Part shown: positions 25,256 through 34,151 of the stretch, one piece after another
Layout: every line of letters begins with the position of its first letter
Numbering within the stretch: the stretch's first letter is position 1
Program-made: the position numbers and the translations under genes
DNA from: Phenylobacterium conjunctum
GTDB lineage: Bacteria > Pseudomonadota > Alphaproteobacteria > Caulobacterales > Caulobacteraceae
Reading direction: 5' to 3'
Assembly (NCBI RefSeq): GCF_042679085.1
Contig: NZ_JBHTLQ010000014.1
Coordinates: 1 to 64,000 of the forward strand
Length of the DNA: 64,000 nucleotides
Notes under the pieces: generated by a model
What the model saw: only the letters and a program-made list of their open reading frames with translations
Databases searched by the model: none
Told to the model about the DNA's origin: nothing

Positions 25256-27616
25256 TCAGAACTTCGTTGAAGTGGAGAACCGGAAGGTTTCGGTCTTGTC
25301 GTAAGCTTCTTTGGCCAAAACTTGGCTGAAGTCGAAGCGGATCGGCCCCATGGGCGAGCGCCAGAACACCGAGAGACCCGCAGAGGCCCGCAGGGCGAGG
25401 TCGTCATAGATCAGCGGATCGATCGTGCCGGACGCGTTGAGCTTGTCCTTGTCGTCCAAGAGGCCGGCGGTGCCGAAGTCGGTGAACAGCGCGGCCTTGA
25501 TGCCGTACTGCTCGGGCAGGAAAGTCGGGATCGACAGTTCCAGGGAGCCGACCGCATAGGCCTTGGCCCCCAGGGCGTCGGAGCGGTTGAAGTTCGTATC
25601 GCGCGGGCCGATGCCGGCGGTCTCGAAGCCGCGGAAGCTGTTGCCGCCCTTGTAGAAGCGGTCGTTGATCCGGACCGTGTCGCCGTTCCAGCCGGAGACG
25701 TAGCCGGCCTGGCCGGTGACCTGCAGCACGAAGTCCTTGTTGAACCCGTGGTACCAGCCGCCTTCGACCTCGGTCTTCAGATAGTTCACGTCGCCGCCCA
25801 GGCCCGCGAGGTCCTGGTTGATGGCGGTGTAGAAGCCGCGGGTCGGACGGATCGGGTCGTTCCGGCGATCCAGGCGCAGGCCGTAACCGATCAGCGAGGT
25901 CACGTAGCTGCCGCGCTGGGCGCACAGGGACAGGGACACCAGCGGTTGGGTCGGATCGCAGTAGGAATCGTCGATGTCGACGGTGTCGCTGCGCAGGACG
26001 TAGCGCGTGGACATGGACGAGTTCAGCGTCAGCGGGAAGCCGGCGCGCAGGTTCATCCCGTAGCTTTCCGACTTGTAGGCCGAGTAGTCGGAGAAGTCGT
26101 ACTTGTAGGAATAGATGTCGATACCGGCGCGCAGGTTGCGGCCCAGGAACCGCGGCTCGGTGAACGACAGGTCCACCTGCTGGCGCAGGGAGCCGACCGA
26201 GACGCGGGCGCGGACGTCCTGGCCACGGCCACGGAAGTTGCGCTGGGTGACGCCCAGGTCCAGCACCAGCTGGTCGACGGAAGAATAGCCGGCGCTGAAT
26301 GAGAGTTCGCCGGTGGGCTGTTCCTCGACCTTCACCTGCAGGGTCGTGCGATCCGGTTGGGCGGTTGGGATTTCCTTGATGTCCACGTCCTTGAAGAAGC
26401 CAAGGGCGCGGATGCTGTTCTTCGACCGGTCGACCAGGGCGCGGTTATAGGCGTCGCCCTCCACCAGGTTCATTTCTCGGCGGATCACATAGTCCAGGGT
26501 CTGGGTGTTGCCGACGATGTCGATGCGCTCGACATAGACGCGCGGGCCTTCGTTGACCTCGAAGGTGACGTCGACGGTCTTGGTTTCGCGATTGGGCGTG
26601 TAGCGCGGCCGCACGTCCACCGAGGCGAAGCCCGCGGCGCCGGCGGCGAAGGTCAGGGTGTCGGTGGCGTTCTCGATCCGCTCGTCTTCGTAGATGTCGC
26701 CAGCGCGGATGGGCACCAGGGCGCGCAGCAGATCCTTGTCCAGCTTCTTCAGCTGGGTTTCCACGTCGACCTTGCCGAACTTGTATTGCGGGCCTTCATC
26801 CACGGTGAAGGTGATGACAAAGCCATTCTTGTCGGGCGCCAGCTCGGCCACTGCCGAGACGACCCGGAAGTCGTAGAAGCCGCGGTTGCGATAGTGCTTG
26901 CGCAGCTGCTCCTTGTCGTACTCCAGCCGGTCCGGATCATAGTTGGCGTTGTTCGAGAAGAACTTCAGCAGGCTGGTCTGCTCGGTGACGACCACGTCGC
27001 GCAGGTCGTTGTCCGAGAACTCCTTGTTGCCCAAGAAGTTCACCCGCAGGACGCCGCTCTTGGGGCCCTCGTTGATCTCGAAGATCAGGTCCACGCGCTT
27101 CTGCGGCAGCTCGACGATCTTCGGCGAGACCATCGCCGAGATGCGGCCCGAGCGGCGATAGAGCTCGATGATGCGCTGGACGTCGGTCTGCACCTTGGAC
27201 TTGGTGAAGATGCCGCGCGGACGCACGGTCACCTCGTCGCGCAGCTTGTCTTCCTTCAGGCCGGCGTTCCCCTCGAACACCACCTTGTTGATGATCGGGT
27301 TCTCGACGACCGTGATGGTCAGGTCGCCATTGGCCAGGGCGATCTTCACGTCGGAGAACAGGTCGGTGCGGAACAGGGCCTTCAGCGCCAGGTCGATCTT
27401 GGCCGGACCGATGGTGTCGCCCGGCTGAATCGGCAGGTAGGACAGGATCGTCGACTGCTCGATCCGCTCATTGCCCACCACGATGATGCGCTGAACGGCG
27501 CCTTCCTGGGCGGAGGCTTGCGCCAGGGCGATCGCCGGCGTGATCAGGGCCGTCGACCCCATCATGAGGGCGAGGCCGGAGGCGAGCGCGGCGCGTCGGG
27601 CGCGGGGTCTTTGCAT
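25256..27616 (-). CDS. bamA: Outer-membrane protein assembly factor BamA
   Basis: Central Omp85 subunit of the machine that inserts beta-barrel proteins in the outer membrane. The 786 residues comprise a signal peptide (about residues 1-33, ending ALAQ), five POTRA domains (the first starts VQRIIVVGNERIEQSTILSY), and the C-terminal barrel (from about residue 420) with the conserved loop-6 type segment (KGGNSFRGFETAGIGPRD) and a final phenylalanine (FSTSTKF). Start 27616 is chosen over 27703 because the longer form overlaps rseP and lacks an N-terminal signal. Confidence 0.97.
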   Translation of the reverse strand: MQRPRARRAALASGLALMMGSTALITPAIALAQASAQEGAVQRIIVVGNERIEQSTILSYLPIQPGDTIGPAKIDLALKALFRTDLFSDVKIALANGDLTITVVENPIINKVVFEGNAGLKEDKLRDEVTVRPRGIFTKSKVQTDVQRIIELYRRSGRISAMVSPKIVELPQKRVDLIFEINEGPKSGVLRVNFLGNKEFSDNDLRDVVVTEQTSLLKFFSNNANYDPDRLEYDKEQLRKHYRNRGFYDFRVVSAVAELAPDKNGFVITFTVDEGPQYKFGKVDVETQLKKLDKDLLRALVPIRAGDIYEDERIENATDTLTFAAGAAGFASVDVRPRYTPNRETKTVDVTFEVNEGPRVYVERIDIVGNTQTLDYVIRREMNLVEGDAYNRALVDRSKNSIRALGFFKDVDIKEIPTAQPDRTTLQVKVEEQPTGELSFSAGYSSVDQLVLDLGVTQRNFRGRGQDVRARVSVGSLRQQVDLSFTEPRFLGRNLRAGIDIYSYKYDFSDYSAYKSESYGMNLRAGFPLTLNSSMSTRYVLRSDTVDIDDSYCDPTQPLVSLSLCAQRGSYVTSLIGYGLRLDRRNDPIRPTRGFYTAINQDLAGLGGDVNYLKTEVEGGWYHGFNKDFVLQVTGQAGYVSGWNGDTVRINDRFYKGGNSFRGFETAGIGPRDTNFNRSDALGAKAYAVGSLELSIPTFLPEQYGIKAALFTDFGTAGLLDDKDKLNASGTIDPLIYDDLALRASAGLSVFWRSPMGPIRFDFSQVLAKEAYDKTETFRFSTSTKF

Positions 27617-27645
27617 CGTGTCAGCCGTCAACGGAAATGGGCGGG

Positions 27646-28854
27646 TCAGGAAAAGAGACCGCCGAGGATTTTGAACACTTGCTGCTGCTGCAGATCGTTC
27701 CACGTCGCGAACAACATCAAACCGAGCACCAGCGCAAGGCCCACGCGATACCCTGCCGCCTGAACCTTGGCGGCAAGAGGGCGGCGGGCGAGCGCCTCAT
27801 AGGCGTAGAAGAGCAGATGGCCCCCGTCGAGCACGGGAACTGGCAACAGGTTCATGAAACCGACGCCCACCGAGATGGCCGCGGCCAGTTGCAGAAGGCC
27901 GATGGCGCCGCCCAGCAGCATGGTTCCAAAGTCCGGCGCGCCGGCGGTGGAGCTCTTGGCCACCTCCCCAGACAGACGGGCGATTCCGAGGGGGCCGCTC
28001 AGCTGGTCGGCGGCGACCTGACCGGTCACCATGCGGCCGATGTAGAAGACCGTGGTCGAGATGATCTCGCCCGTCTTCTTCACGCCCAGGCCCACCGCCT
28101 CGATAGGCCCGTAGGTGACCCGCTCGGCCTGGCTCACCGGCTGTAGGCCAAAGGTGCCCTGGCGACGCATTTCGCCGAACGGATCCGGGCGCATCTTCCA
28201 TTCGGAGGTGGCGGTGATCTGCAGGCGCTCAGCGCCGCGCTGAACTTCGAATTGGGTAGGCAGGTTCACCCGCAGCTGGGCGACGGCGGCGAGGTCGCGG
28301 AAGTCGACGACCTTCTTGCCCTCGGCGCTCAGGATCAGGTCGCCGGGCTTGAAGCCGGCCTGCTCAGCCGCGCCGCCTGGGCTGACCACGGCGATCCGCG
28401 GCGGGATGACATACTGGCCCAGGCTGAACAGCAGGACCGCGAACAGGGTGATGGAGAGCGCGAAGTTGGCGAACGGACCAGCGGCCACGACAAAGGCGCG
28501 CTGCCACAGCGGCTTGAAGTGGAAATACCGCTTCTCGGCCCCCACGCCCTCGCGCAGGATGATGTCCCTGCGCAGGCTGTCGAGGTCTTCCTTGTCCGGC
28601 ACGCTGGAGGCGTTCTCGTCGCCCGAGAAGCGCACATAGCCGCCCAACGGGATCCAGCCGACGCGCCATTCGACGCCCGACTTGTCCTTCCAGGAGAAGA
28701 TCGCACGGCCAAATCCGATGGCGAACCGATCGATAGCCACGCCACAGGCCTTGGCGGCCAGGAAGTGCCCAAGCTCGTGCACCGTGACCACCAGGGTCAG
28801 GACCAGCAGGAACGGGATGATGTAGATCGGCGCAGCCGCGATGAAGTCGAGCAT
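27646..28854 (-). CDS. rseP: Site-2 intramembrane metalloprotease RseP
   Basis: Inner-membrane zinc protease that cuts membrane-bound anti-sigma factors and leftover signal peptides. The 402 residues have the zinc motif HELGH at residues 26-30 in the first helix, one PDZ domain in the periplasm (VVSPGGAAEQAGFKPGDLIL, about residues 150-170), and the C-terminal LLPVPVLDGGHLLFYAYEAL that supplies the third zinc ligand. Only one PDZ domain is obvious, while E. coli has two. It is 29 nt upstream of bamA. Confidence 0.95.
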   Translation of the reverse strand: MLDFIAAAPIYIIPFLLVLTLVVTVHELGHFLAAKACGVAIDRFAIGFGRAIFSWKDKSGVEWRVGWIPLGGYVRFSGDENASSVPDKEDLDSLRRDIILREGVGAEKRYFHFKPLWQRAFVVAAGPFANFALSITLFAVLLFSLGQYVIPPRIAVVSPGGAAEQAGFKPGDLILSAEGKKVVDFRDLAAVAQLRVNLPTQFEVQRGAERLQITATSEWKMRPDPFGEMRRQGTFGLQPVSQAERVTYGPIEAVGLGVKKTGEIISTTVFYIGRMVTGQVAADQLSGPLGIARLSGEVAKSSTAGAPDFGTMLLGGAIGLLQLAAAISVGVGFMNLLPVPVLDGGHLLFYAYEALARRPLAAKVQAAGYRVGLALVLGLMLFATWNDLQQQQVFKILGGLFS

Positions 28855-28868
28855 GGTCGGGCTACTCC

Positions 28869-30071
28869 CTAGGTCCTGACCGCGGCGCGGCCCAGGACGA
28901 CCTCATCCGCCACGCGTCGGGCCGTCGCATCATTCCGCCGCGCGGTTTCCAGAGCATCGCCGTCCGACTCCTCAGCGAGGCCCCTCGCCTCAACCCGTTC
29001 GAGGGTTTCGGCCACGATTGCGGCAATATCGAGAAAGCCGATCTTACGGTCAAGAAACGCAGCCACGGCGACCTCGTTGGCGGCGTTCATCACCGCCGGC
29101 GCAGCGCCGCCCGCCGCAAGGGCCGCCTTGGCCACTTTCAGGGCCGGGAACCGTTCGTAGTCGGGCTCTTCAAAGGTCAGGGCGCCGGATTTCGCCAGGT
29201 CCAGCTTGGGCGCAGGCCAAGGCAGACGGTCCGGCCAGGCGTAGGCGCAGGCGATAGGCGTGCGCATGTCCGGCGCGCCCAGCTGGGCCAGGGTCGAGCC
29301 GTCGGCGTATTCCACCAGGCTGTGGATGATCGACTGCGGGTGGATCAGGGCGTCAACCCGCTCCGCCGGCATGGAGAACAGATAGGCCGCCTCGATCATC
29401 TCGAGGCCCTTGTTCATCATGGTCGCGGAATCGACCGAGATCTTCTTGCCCATGCTCCAGTTGGGATGGGCGACCGCCTGTTCCGGCGTGGCGTGAGCCA
29501 TCTGTTCGCGGCTCCAGGTGCGGAACGGCCCGCCCGAGGCGGTCAGGATCAGCCGCGACACATGCTGGGCGCAGGACGGGTCCAGCACCTGGAAGATCGC
29601 CGAATGCTCGGAATCCACCGGGATCACCGCCCCGCCGGCCAGCCGCGCCATGCGCAGCAGGGTCGGGCCGGCGCAGACCAGGCTCTCCTTGTTGGCCAGG
29701 GCGACGACCGCCCCGCCCCTCACCGCCCGCAAGGTCGGCGCGAGGCCCGCAAAGCCGACGATGGACGACATGACCCACTGGGCGCTTTCGGCGGCGGCGT
29801 CCGCGACCGCCGAGGCGCCGGCGGCGGTCTCGACGCCCGTGCCCGCCAGCCGGTCACGCAGCTCGGCCAGGCCGGCCTCATTCTCGATCACCGCCAGTTT
29901 GGGGCGCCAGCGCCGGGCTTGTTCCGCCAGGCGCTCGACATTGCGGCCTGCGGTCAGGGCCACGACCTCCACCGGCGTGCCGGCCTTCTCGAACAGGTCG
30001 AGGGTTGAGACGCCTACGGAGCCCGTGGACCCCAGGATGCTGACGCGACGCGGAAGGTTCAATGGCCCCAT
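28869..30071 (-). CDS. dxr: 1-deoxy-D-xylulose 5-phosphate reductoisomerase
   Basis: Makes MEP from DXP in the isoprenoid pathway that feeds undecaprenyl phosphate. The 400 residues include the NADPH-binding VSILGSTGSVGVSTLDLFEK, LANKESLVCAGPTLL, IPVDSEHSAIFQVLD with metal-binding Asp and Glu, ASGGPFRTWSREQM and HPNWSMGKKISVDSATMMNK. It overlaps the cdsA 3' end by 13 bp. Its place next to uppS and cdsA is the usual lipid-synthesis arrangement. Confidence 0.98.
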   Translation of the reverse strand: MGPLNLPRRVSILGSTGSVGVSTLDLFEKAGTPVEVVALTAGRNVERLAEQARRWRPKLAVIENEAGLAELRDRLAGTGVETAAGASAVADAAAESAQWVMSSIVGFAGLAPTLRAVRGGAVVALANKESLVCAGPTLLRMARLAGGAVIPVDSEHSAIFQVLDPSCAQHVSRLILTASGGPFRTWSREQMAHATPEQAVAHPNWSMGKKISVDSATMMNKGLEMIEAAYLFSMPAERVDALIHPQSIIHSLVEYADGSTLAQLGAPDMRTPIACAYAWPDRLPWPAPKLDLAKSGALTFEEPDYERFPALKVAKAALAAGGAAPAVMNAANEVAVAAFLDRKIGFLDIAAIVAETLERVEARGLAEESDGDALETARRNDATARRVADEVVLGRAAVRT

Positions 30072-30904
30072 CCCAGATGATTCACCAGCCGCGCCCCAGC
30101 GATGACCACCACGGCGAACAGCAGGCCGTCGACGCGGTCAAGCAGGCCGCCATGTCCCGGGATCAGATCGCCGGAATCCTTCACGCCAAACCGCCGCTTC
30201 AGCATGGACTCCCAGAGGTCTCCGGCCATTGTGGCCAGACCGCCCACCAACCCAACGGCCGCGGCCGCCGCCAGGTTCAACGTGAACATCGGCAGCGAGG
30301 CCATCAGGGTCCCGACGCCCATGGAGGCCACCAGGCCGCCGATGAAGCCGGACCACGTCTTGTTCGGGGAGAAGCGGGGCCACAACTTCGGCCCCTTCAA
30401 CAGGTTGCCCACAGCGTAGGCCGCGATGTCCGCCGACCAGGTGATCAGGAACAGCATGATGGTCCAATAGCGCCCTTGGGGCATGGACCGCAGCCAGACC
30501 AGGCAGATGCAGGCGACGGCGATATAGACCACGCCATAGGCCGCATCGGCCGGACGCTCGGCCACCCCGCGCGCCACCAGGGCCGCGGCCATGCCGCCGA
30601 CGATCATGCCGCCCCAGGCCAGCCACATATGATCCCGGTGGGCCAGGAAAACGCCGACCAGCACGGCGGCGCACACGGCCGCGGAGACCCGCACCGGCGC
30701 CTTGGGCGCGCTCATCGCGCCCCACTCGATGGCCAGCAGCGCCACGGCGACGGCGATCAGGGTCAGGAAGGCCCAGCCGCCGAACATCACCGCGGCCAGG
30801 ACCGACGGGATCAGCAAGGTCGCCGAAGCGACCCGGATCCCCAGGTTGGACCAGTCGAAACGCCTAGCCTGCGGCAAGGACACCGTCCGCGGGCGTGCCG
30901 CCAT
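30059..30904 (-). CDS. cdsA: Phosphatidate cytidylyltransferase
   Basis: Makes CDP-diacylglycerol from phosphatidate and CTP, the precursor of all phospholipids. The 281 residues have about seven membrane helices (ATLLIPSVLAAVMFGGWAFL onward) and the family signature SPNKTWSGFIGG followed by GDLWESMLKRRFGVKDSGDL and PGHGGLLDRVDGL. The start at 30904 overlaps the uppS 3' end by 41 bp, which is long; a downstream start cannot be ruled out. Confidence 0.96.
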   Translation of the reverse strand: MAARPRTVSLPQARRFDWSNLGIRVASATLLIPSVLAAVMFGGWAFLTLIAVAVALLAIEWGAMSAPKAPVRVSAAVCAAVLVGVFLAHRDHMWLAWGGMIVGGMAAALVARGVAERPADAAYGVVYIAVACICLVWLRSMPQGRYWTIMLFLITWSADIAAYAVGNLLKGPKLWPRFSPNKTWSGFIGGLVASMGVGTLMASLPMFTLNLAAAAAVGLVGGLATMAGDLWESMLKRRFGVKDSGDLIPGHGGLLDRVDGLLFAVVVIAGARLVNHLGWGH

Positions 30905-31613
30905 AGCGCCGGTCGCGCCGGCTGAACTCTTCGAGCGCCGCCTTCAGGTGGTCGACGCTGAAATCCGGCCACAGCACGTCCTGGAAGACGAACTCGGCAT
31001 AGGCGGCTTCCCACAGCAGGAAGTTCGACAGCCGCTGCTCGCCAGAGGGGCGGATAATCAGGTCGGTGGGCGGGGCGTCGCGGCTGGACAGGTGGCGGGC
31101 GAACATCGCTTCGTCCAGATCCTCAGGACGTGCGCGCCCGGCGGCGACCTCGGCGGCGAAGGCCCGGGCGGCGTCGACGATATCGGCCTGACCGCCATAG
31201 TTGAAGGCGATCTGCAAGAAGAAGGTGTCGTTGTGCGCGGTGCGGGCCTCGGCCTCATCGAGCATCTTGACCAGTTCAGGCGACAGGCCCTCGCGCCGGC
31301 CCCAGCAGCGCACCCGCACCCCTTCCCGCTCCAGACGGGTCAGGTCGCTGTCGAAGTAGCGCTTGGGCAGGGCCATGAGCTCGGCCACCTCAGCCGCCGG
31401 CCGGCTCCAATTTTCCGTGGAAAACCCGAACACCGTCAGCCACTTGATCCCTAGCGCCGGCGCCGCGGCGACGGTGCGCTTGAGCGCCTCGACCCCGGCC
31501 CGGTGGCCCAGGGTGCGCGGCAAGCCCCGGCGCTTGGCCCAGCGACCATTGCCGTCCATGACGATCGCCACATGCAGCGGCGCAGCGGTCGGCTCGGGAG
31601 GGGCGGCGGCCAT
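30864..31613 (-). CDS. uppS: Undecaprenyl diphosphate synthase
   Basis: Extends farnesyl diphosphate to the C55 carrier for peptidoglycan and polysaccharides. The 249 residues show the cis-prenyltransferase motifs HVAIVMDGNGRWAKRRGLPR with catalytic Asp20, GHRAGVEALKRTV, TVFGFSTENWSRP, and the C-terminal PPTDLIIRPSGEQRLSNFLL and ELVFQD-like segment. It lies between frr and cdsA. Confidence 0.98.
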   Translation of the reverse strand: MAAAPPEPTAAPLHVAIVMDGNGRWAKRRGLPRTLGHRAGVEALKRTVAAAPALGIKWLTVFGFSTENWSRPAAEVAELMALPKRYFDSDLTRLEREGVRVRCWGRREGLSPELVKMLDEAEARTAHNDTFFLQIAFNYGGQADIVDAARAFAAEVAAGRARPEDLDEAMFARHLSSRDAPPTDLIIRPSGEQRLSNFLLWEAAYAEFVFQDVLWPDFSVDHLKAALEEFSRRDRRYGGTPADGVLAAG

Positions 31614-31640
31614 GGTGATCTCCGGCGGCGGAACGGCCGA

Positions 31641-32207
31641 CTATACCTGCATGATCTCTTGCTCTTTGGTTTTCAAGGCGTCGTCCACGCGCTTGATCGC
31701 CTCGTCCGTGAACTTCTGGATCTCGCCTTCCATCCGCTTCTGTTCGTCCTGGGTGATGACACCATCCTTTTCGGCCTTCTTCAGGTCGTCATTGGCGTCG
31801 CGGCGGACGTTACGCACAGCGATCTTCTGCTGCTCGGCGTACTTGCCGGCCAGCTTGGCGAGGTCCTTGCGGCGTTCCTCGGTCAGGGGCGGGATCGGAA
31901 TGCGCAGGTTCTGGCCTTCGACGACCGGGTTCAGGCCCAGGCCCGAGGACCGGATCGCCTTTTCCACCGAAACAACCACGCCGCGGTCCCAGACGCTGAC
32001 GCTGATCGAGCGCGGTTCCGGCACGCTGACGCTGCCCACCTGGCTGATCGGCACCATGGAGCCGTAGGCTTCGACCATCACCTGGTCGAGCAGGCTGGCC
32101 GAGGCGCGCCCCGTGCGCAGGCTGCCGAATTCTTCCTTCAGGGCGGCGACGGCCTTGTCCATGCGGTCCCGGTACTTCGCCAGCACCGGCTTTTCACCAG
32201 CAGCCAT
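31641..32207 (-). CDS. frr: Ribosome recycling factor
   Basis: Splits post-termination ribosomes together with EF-G. The 188 residues match the family: RMDKAVAALKEEFGSLRTGR at the N-terminus, SLLDQVMVEAYGSMVPISQV, SVWDRGVVVSVEKAIRSSGL and the Arg/Lys-rich C-terminal helix EERRKDLAKLAGKYAEQQKI. It follows pyrH after 92 bp in the conserved order rpsB-tsf-pyrH-frr. Confidence 0.98.
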   Translation of the reverse strand: MAAGEKPVLAKYRDRMDKAVAALKEEFGSLRTGRASASLLDQVMVEAYGSMVPISQVGSVSVPEPRSISVSVWDRGVVVSVEKAIRSSGLGLNPVVEGQNLRIPIPPLTEERRKDLAKLAGKYAEQQKIAVRNVRRDANDDLKKAEKDGVITQDEQKRMEGEIQKFTDEAIKRVDDALKTKEQEIMQV

Positions 32208-32299
32208 GTCGGTCTCCTCGCTTCAGGGGCCTTCTTTGAGAAAAGGCCGCCAAGTCCTTATAACGGCGTCGCTTCCGCGACGGCAATTCAGGTTCGGGA

Positions 32300-33013
32300 T
32301 CAGTTGATCGTCGTAAAGACGCCCTGGCCCTGCAGCACCTTCATGAAGTTGCCCCGCTCACGGATCGAGAACACCACGATCGGGACGTTGTTGTCGCGCA
32401 TCAGGGCGATGGCCGAGGCGTCCATGACCCTCAGGTCCTTGGCCAGCACTTCCTGATAGCTCAGGGTGTCGTAGCGCTGGGCCGAGGGGTCCTTCTTCGG
32501 ATCCGCCGTATAGACGCCGTCGACGCTGGTGCCCTTGAACAGGGCGTCACAGCCCATTTCGGCTGTCCGCAGGGCGGCGGGCGTATCGGTGGTGAAGTAG
32601 GGCGCGCCCAGGCCGGCGGCGAAGATCACCACCCTGCCCTTTTCCAGGTGCCGCAGCGCCCGGCGGCGGATGTAGGGCTCGCAGACCGCATCCATCGGAA
32701 TGGCCGACTGAACGCGGGTGTGGACACCGACCTTTTCCAGGGCGCCTTGCAGGGCGAGCGCGTTCATCACCGTGGCCAGCATGCCCATGTAGTCGGCGCT
32801 GGCCCGCTCCATGCCGCGCCCCGCCAGAGACACGCCGCGGAAGATGTTACCGCCGCCGATCACCAGGCAGAGCTCCACGCCGGCGTCGGTGACTTCCTTG
32901 ATATCGGCCGCCACGGCCTCAATGGTCTTGGTGTCGATGCCGAACAGGGCGTCGCCCATCAGCACCTCGCCCGACATCTTCAGAAGGATCTTCTTGTAGC
33001 GGGGTTCTGACAT
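32300..33013 (-). CDS. pyrH: Uridylate kinase
   Basis: Phosphorylates UMP to UDP; a hexameric amino-acid-kinase fold enzyme. The 237 residues include YKKILLKMSGEVLMGDALFG, CLVIGGGNIFRGVSLAGRGM, MGMLATVMNALALQGALEKV and FAAGLGAPYFTTDTPAALRT. It is separated from tsf by a strong hairpin at 33053-33087. Confidence 0.98.
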   Translation of the reverse strand: MSEPRYKKILLKMSGEVLMGDALFGIDTKTIEAVAADIKEVTDAGVELCLVIGGGNIFRGVSLAGRGMERASADYMGMLATVMNALALQGALEKVGVHTRVQSAIPMDAVCEPYIRRRALRHLEKGRVVIFAAGLGAPYFTTDTPAALRTAEMGCDALFKGTSVDGVYTADPKKDPSAQRYDTLSYQEVLAKDLRVMDASAIALMRDNNVPIVVFSIRERGNFMKVLQGQGVFTTIN

Positions 33014-33052
33014 GGCGGCCTTCGAGAGAATCTAGCGGGTCCCTACATAAAC

Positions 33053-33087
33053 CAAGGGCGCGATGCGTGTAACGCACCGCGCCCTTG
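33053..33087 (-). terminator. Hairpin between tsf and pyrH
   Basis: On the minus strand CAAGGGCGCGGTGCGT-TAC-ACGCATCGCGCCCTTG forms a 16-bp stem with one G-T pair, followed by GTTTAT. It lies 28 bp after the tsf stop. It probably ends or reduces transcription before pyrH. Confidence 0.75.
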
Positions 33088-33114
33088 AGAGACGTCAAAC
33101 TCTGAGAGTCAGGA

Positions 33115-34056
33115 TCAGGCCTGACCGCTCATCGCCGCGACTTCGGCCGCGAAGTCCGGGCCTTCAGTCTTCTCAACGCCTTCGCCCAGGGCGAAGCGCA
33201 CGAAGCCCTTCACCGAGACCGACGCGCCGACCGCCTTGGCGGTTTCGGCGACCAGTTGCTCGATGGTCTGGTCCGGGTTCATGACGAAGGGTTGCTTCAG
33301 CAGCACCACTTCTTCCTGCCACTTGCGGATCCGGCCCTCGACCATCTTCTCGGCGATTTCGCGGGGCTTGCCCGATTCCATCGCGGTCTGGGTCTGAATC
33401 TCACGCTCCTTGGCGACCACGGCCGGGTCCAGCTCGTCGCTGTTCAGGGCCAGCGGCGGGGTCGGGGTGCCGGCCACGTGCATGGCGATCTTACGGCCGA
33501 CTTCCTTCAGCTGCTCGGCGTCACCGGTGGACTCCAGGGCCACCAGCACCGCCAGCTTGGCCACGTCGTCGCCCTGCTTGTTGTGCAGGTAGAGCGACAC
33601 GGCGCCGGCGTCCACCGACAGGCGGGCCGAACGGCGCAGACGCATGTTCTCGCCGATGGTGGCGATCAGGTTGGTCACCACGTCCGAGACGACTTCGCCC
33701 TTGGAGGTCTTGGCGACCAGGATCGCGTCCACGTCACCGTCGACGCCCAGGGCCACGTTCGCGAATTCACGCGCCGCGCCTTGGAAGGTCTCGTTCTTGG
33801 AGACGAAGTCGGTTTCAGCGTTCAGCTCGACCAGCACGCCGGTCTTGCCGTCGGCGCTCGTCTTGCCGGCCACCAGGCCTTCGGCCGCGGCGCGGTCGGC
33901 CTTCTTGGCGGCCTTGGACAGGCCCTTGGTGCGCAGCCAGTCCATGGAGGCTTCGACGTCGCCGCCGTTTTCCTGAAGCGCCTTCTTGCAGTCCATCATG
34001 CCCGCGCCGGACTTTTCGCGCAGGTCCTTGACCAGCTGAGCGGTGATCTCCGCCAT
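33115..34056 (-). CDS. tsf: Translation elongation factor Ts
   Basis: Nucleotide exchange factor for EF-Tu. The 313 residues begin with the UBA-like domain (AQLVKDLREKSGAGMMDCKK ALQE region) and continue with GVLVELNAETDFVSKNETFQ, and two core subdomains (LAVLVALESTGDAEQLKEVG, IAMHVAGTPTPPLALNSDEL). It follows rpsB after a hairpin at 34082-34107. Confidence 0.98.
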   Translation of the reverse strand: MAEITAQLVKDLREKSGAGMMDCKKALQENGGDVEASMDWLRTKGLSKAAKKADRAAAEGLVAGKTSADGKTGVLVELNAETDFVSKNETFQGAAREFANVALGVDGDVDAILVAKTSKGEVVSDVVTNLIATIGENMRLRRSARLSVDAGAVSLYLHNKQGDDVAKLAVLVALESTGDAEQLKEVGRKIAMHVAGTPTPPLALNSDELDPAVVAKEREIQTQTAMESGKPREIAEKMVEGRIRKWQEEVVLLKQPFVMNPDQTIEQLVAETAKAVGASVSVKGFVRFALGEGVEKTEGPDFAAEVAAMSGQA

Positions 34057-34081
34057 GGTCGGCTCCTTCCGTTCGAATAAA

Positions 34082-34107
34082 GCGACGGGCCCGAAGGGAC
34101 CCGTCGC
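34082..34107 (-). terminator. Hairpin between rpsB and tsf (possible attenuator)
   Basis: The plus-strand reading GCGACGGG-CCC-GAA-GGG-A-CCCGTCGC folds into one long stem with a single bulged base and a GAA loop. On the minus strand it is followed by TTTATT. Its place 44 bp after rpsB and 25 bp before tsf suggests partial termination or mRNA processing between the two genes. Confidence 0.65.
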
Positions 34108-34151
34108 CAGAGGTCTAGTTGTGGTTCGCTACGCCTTGATGGCGCAGGCGA

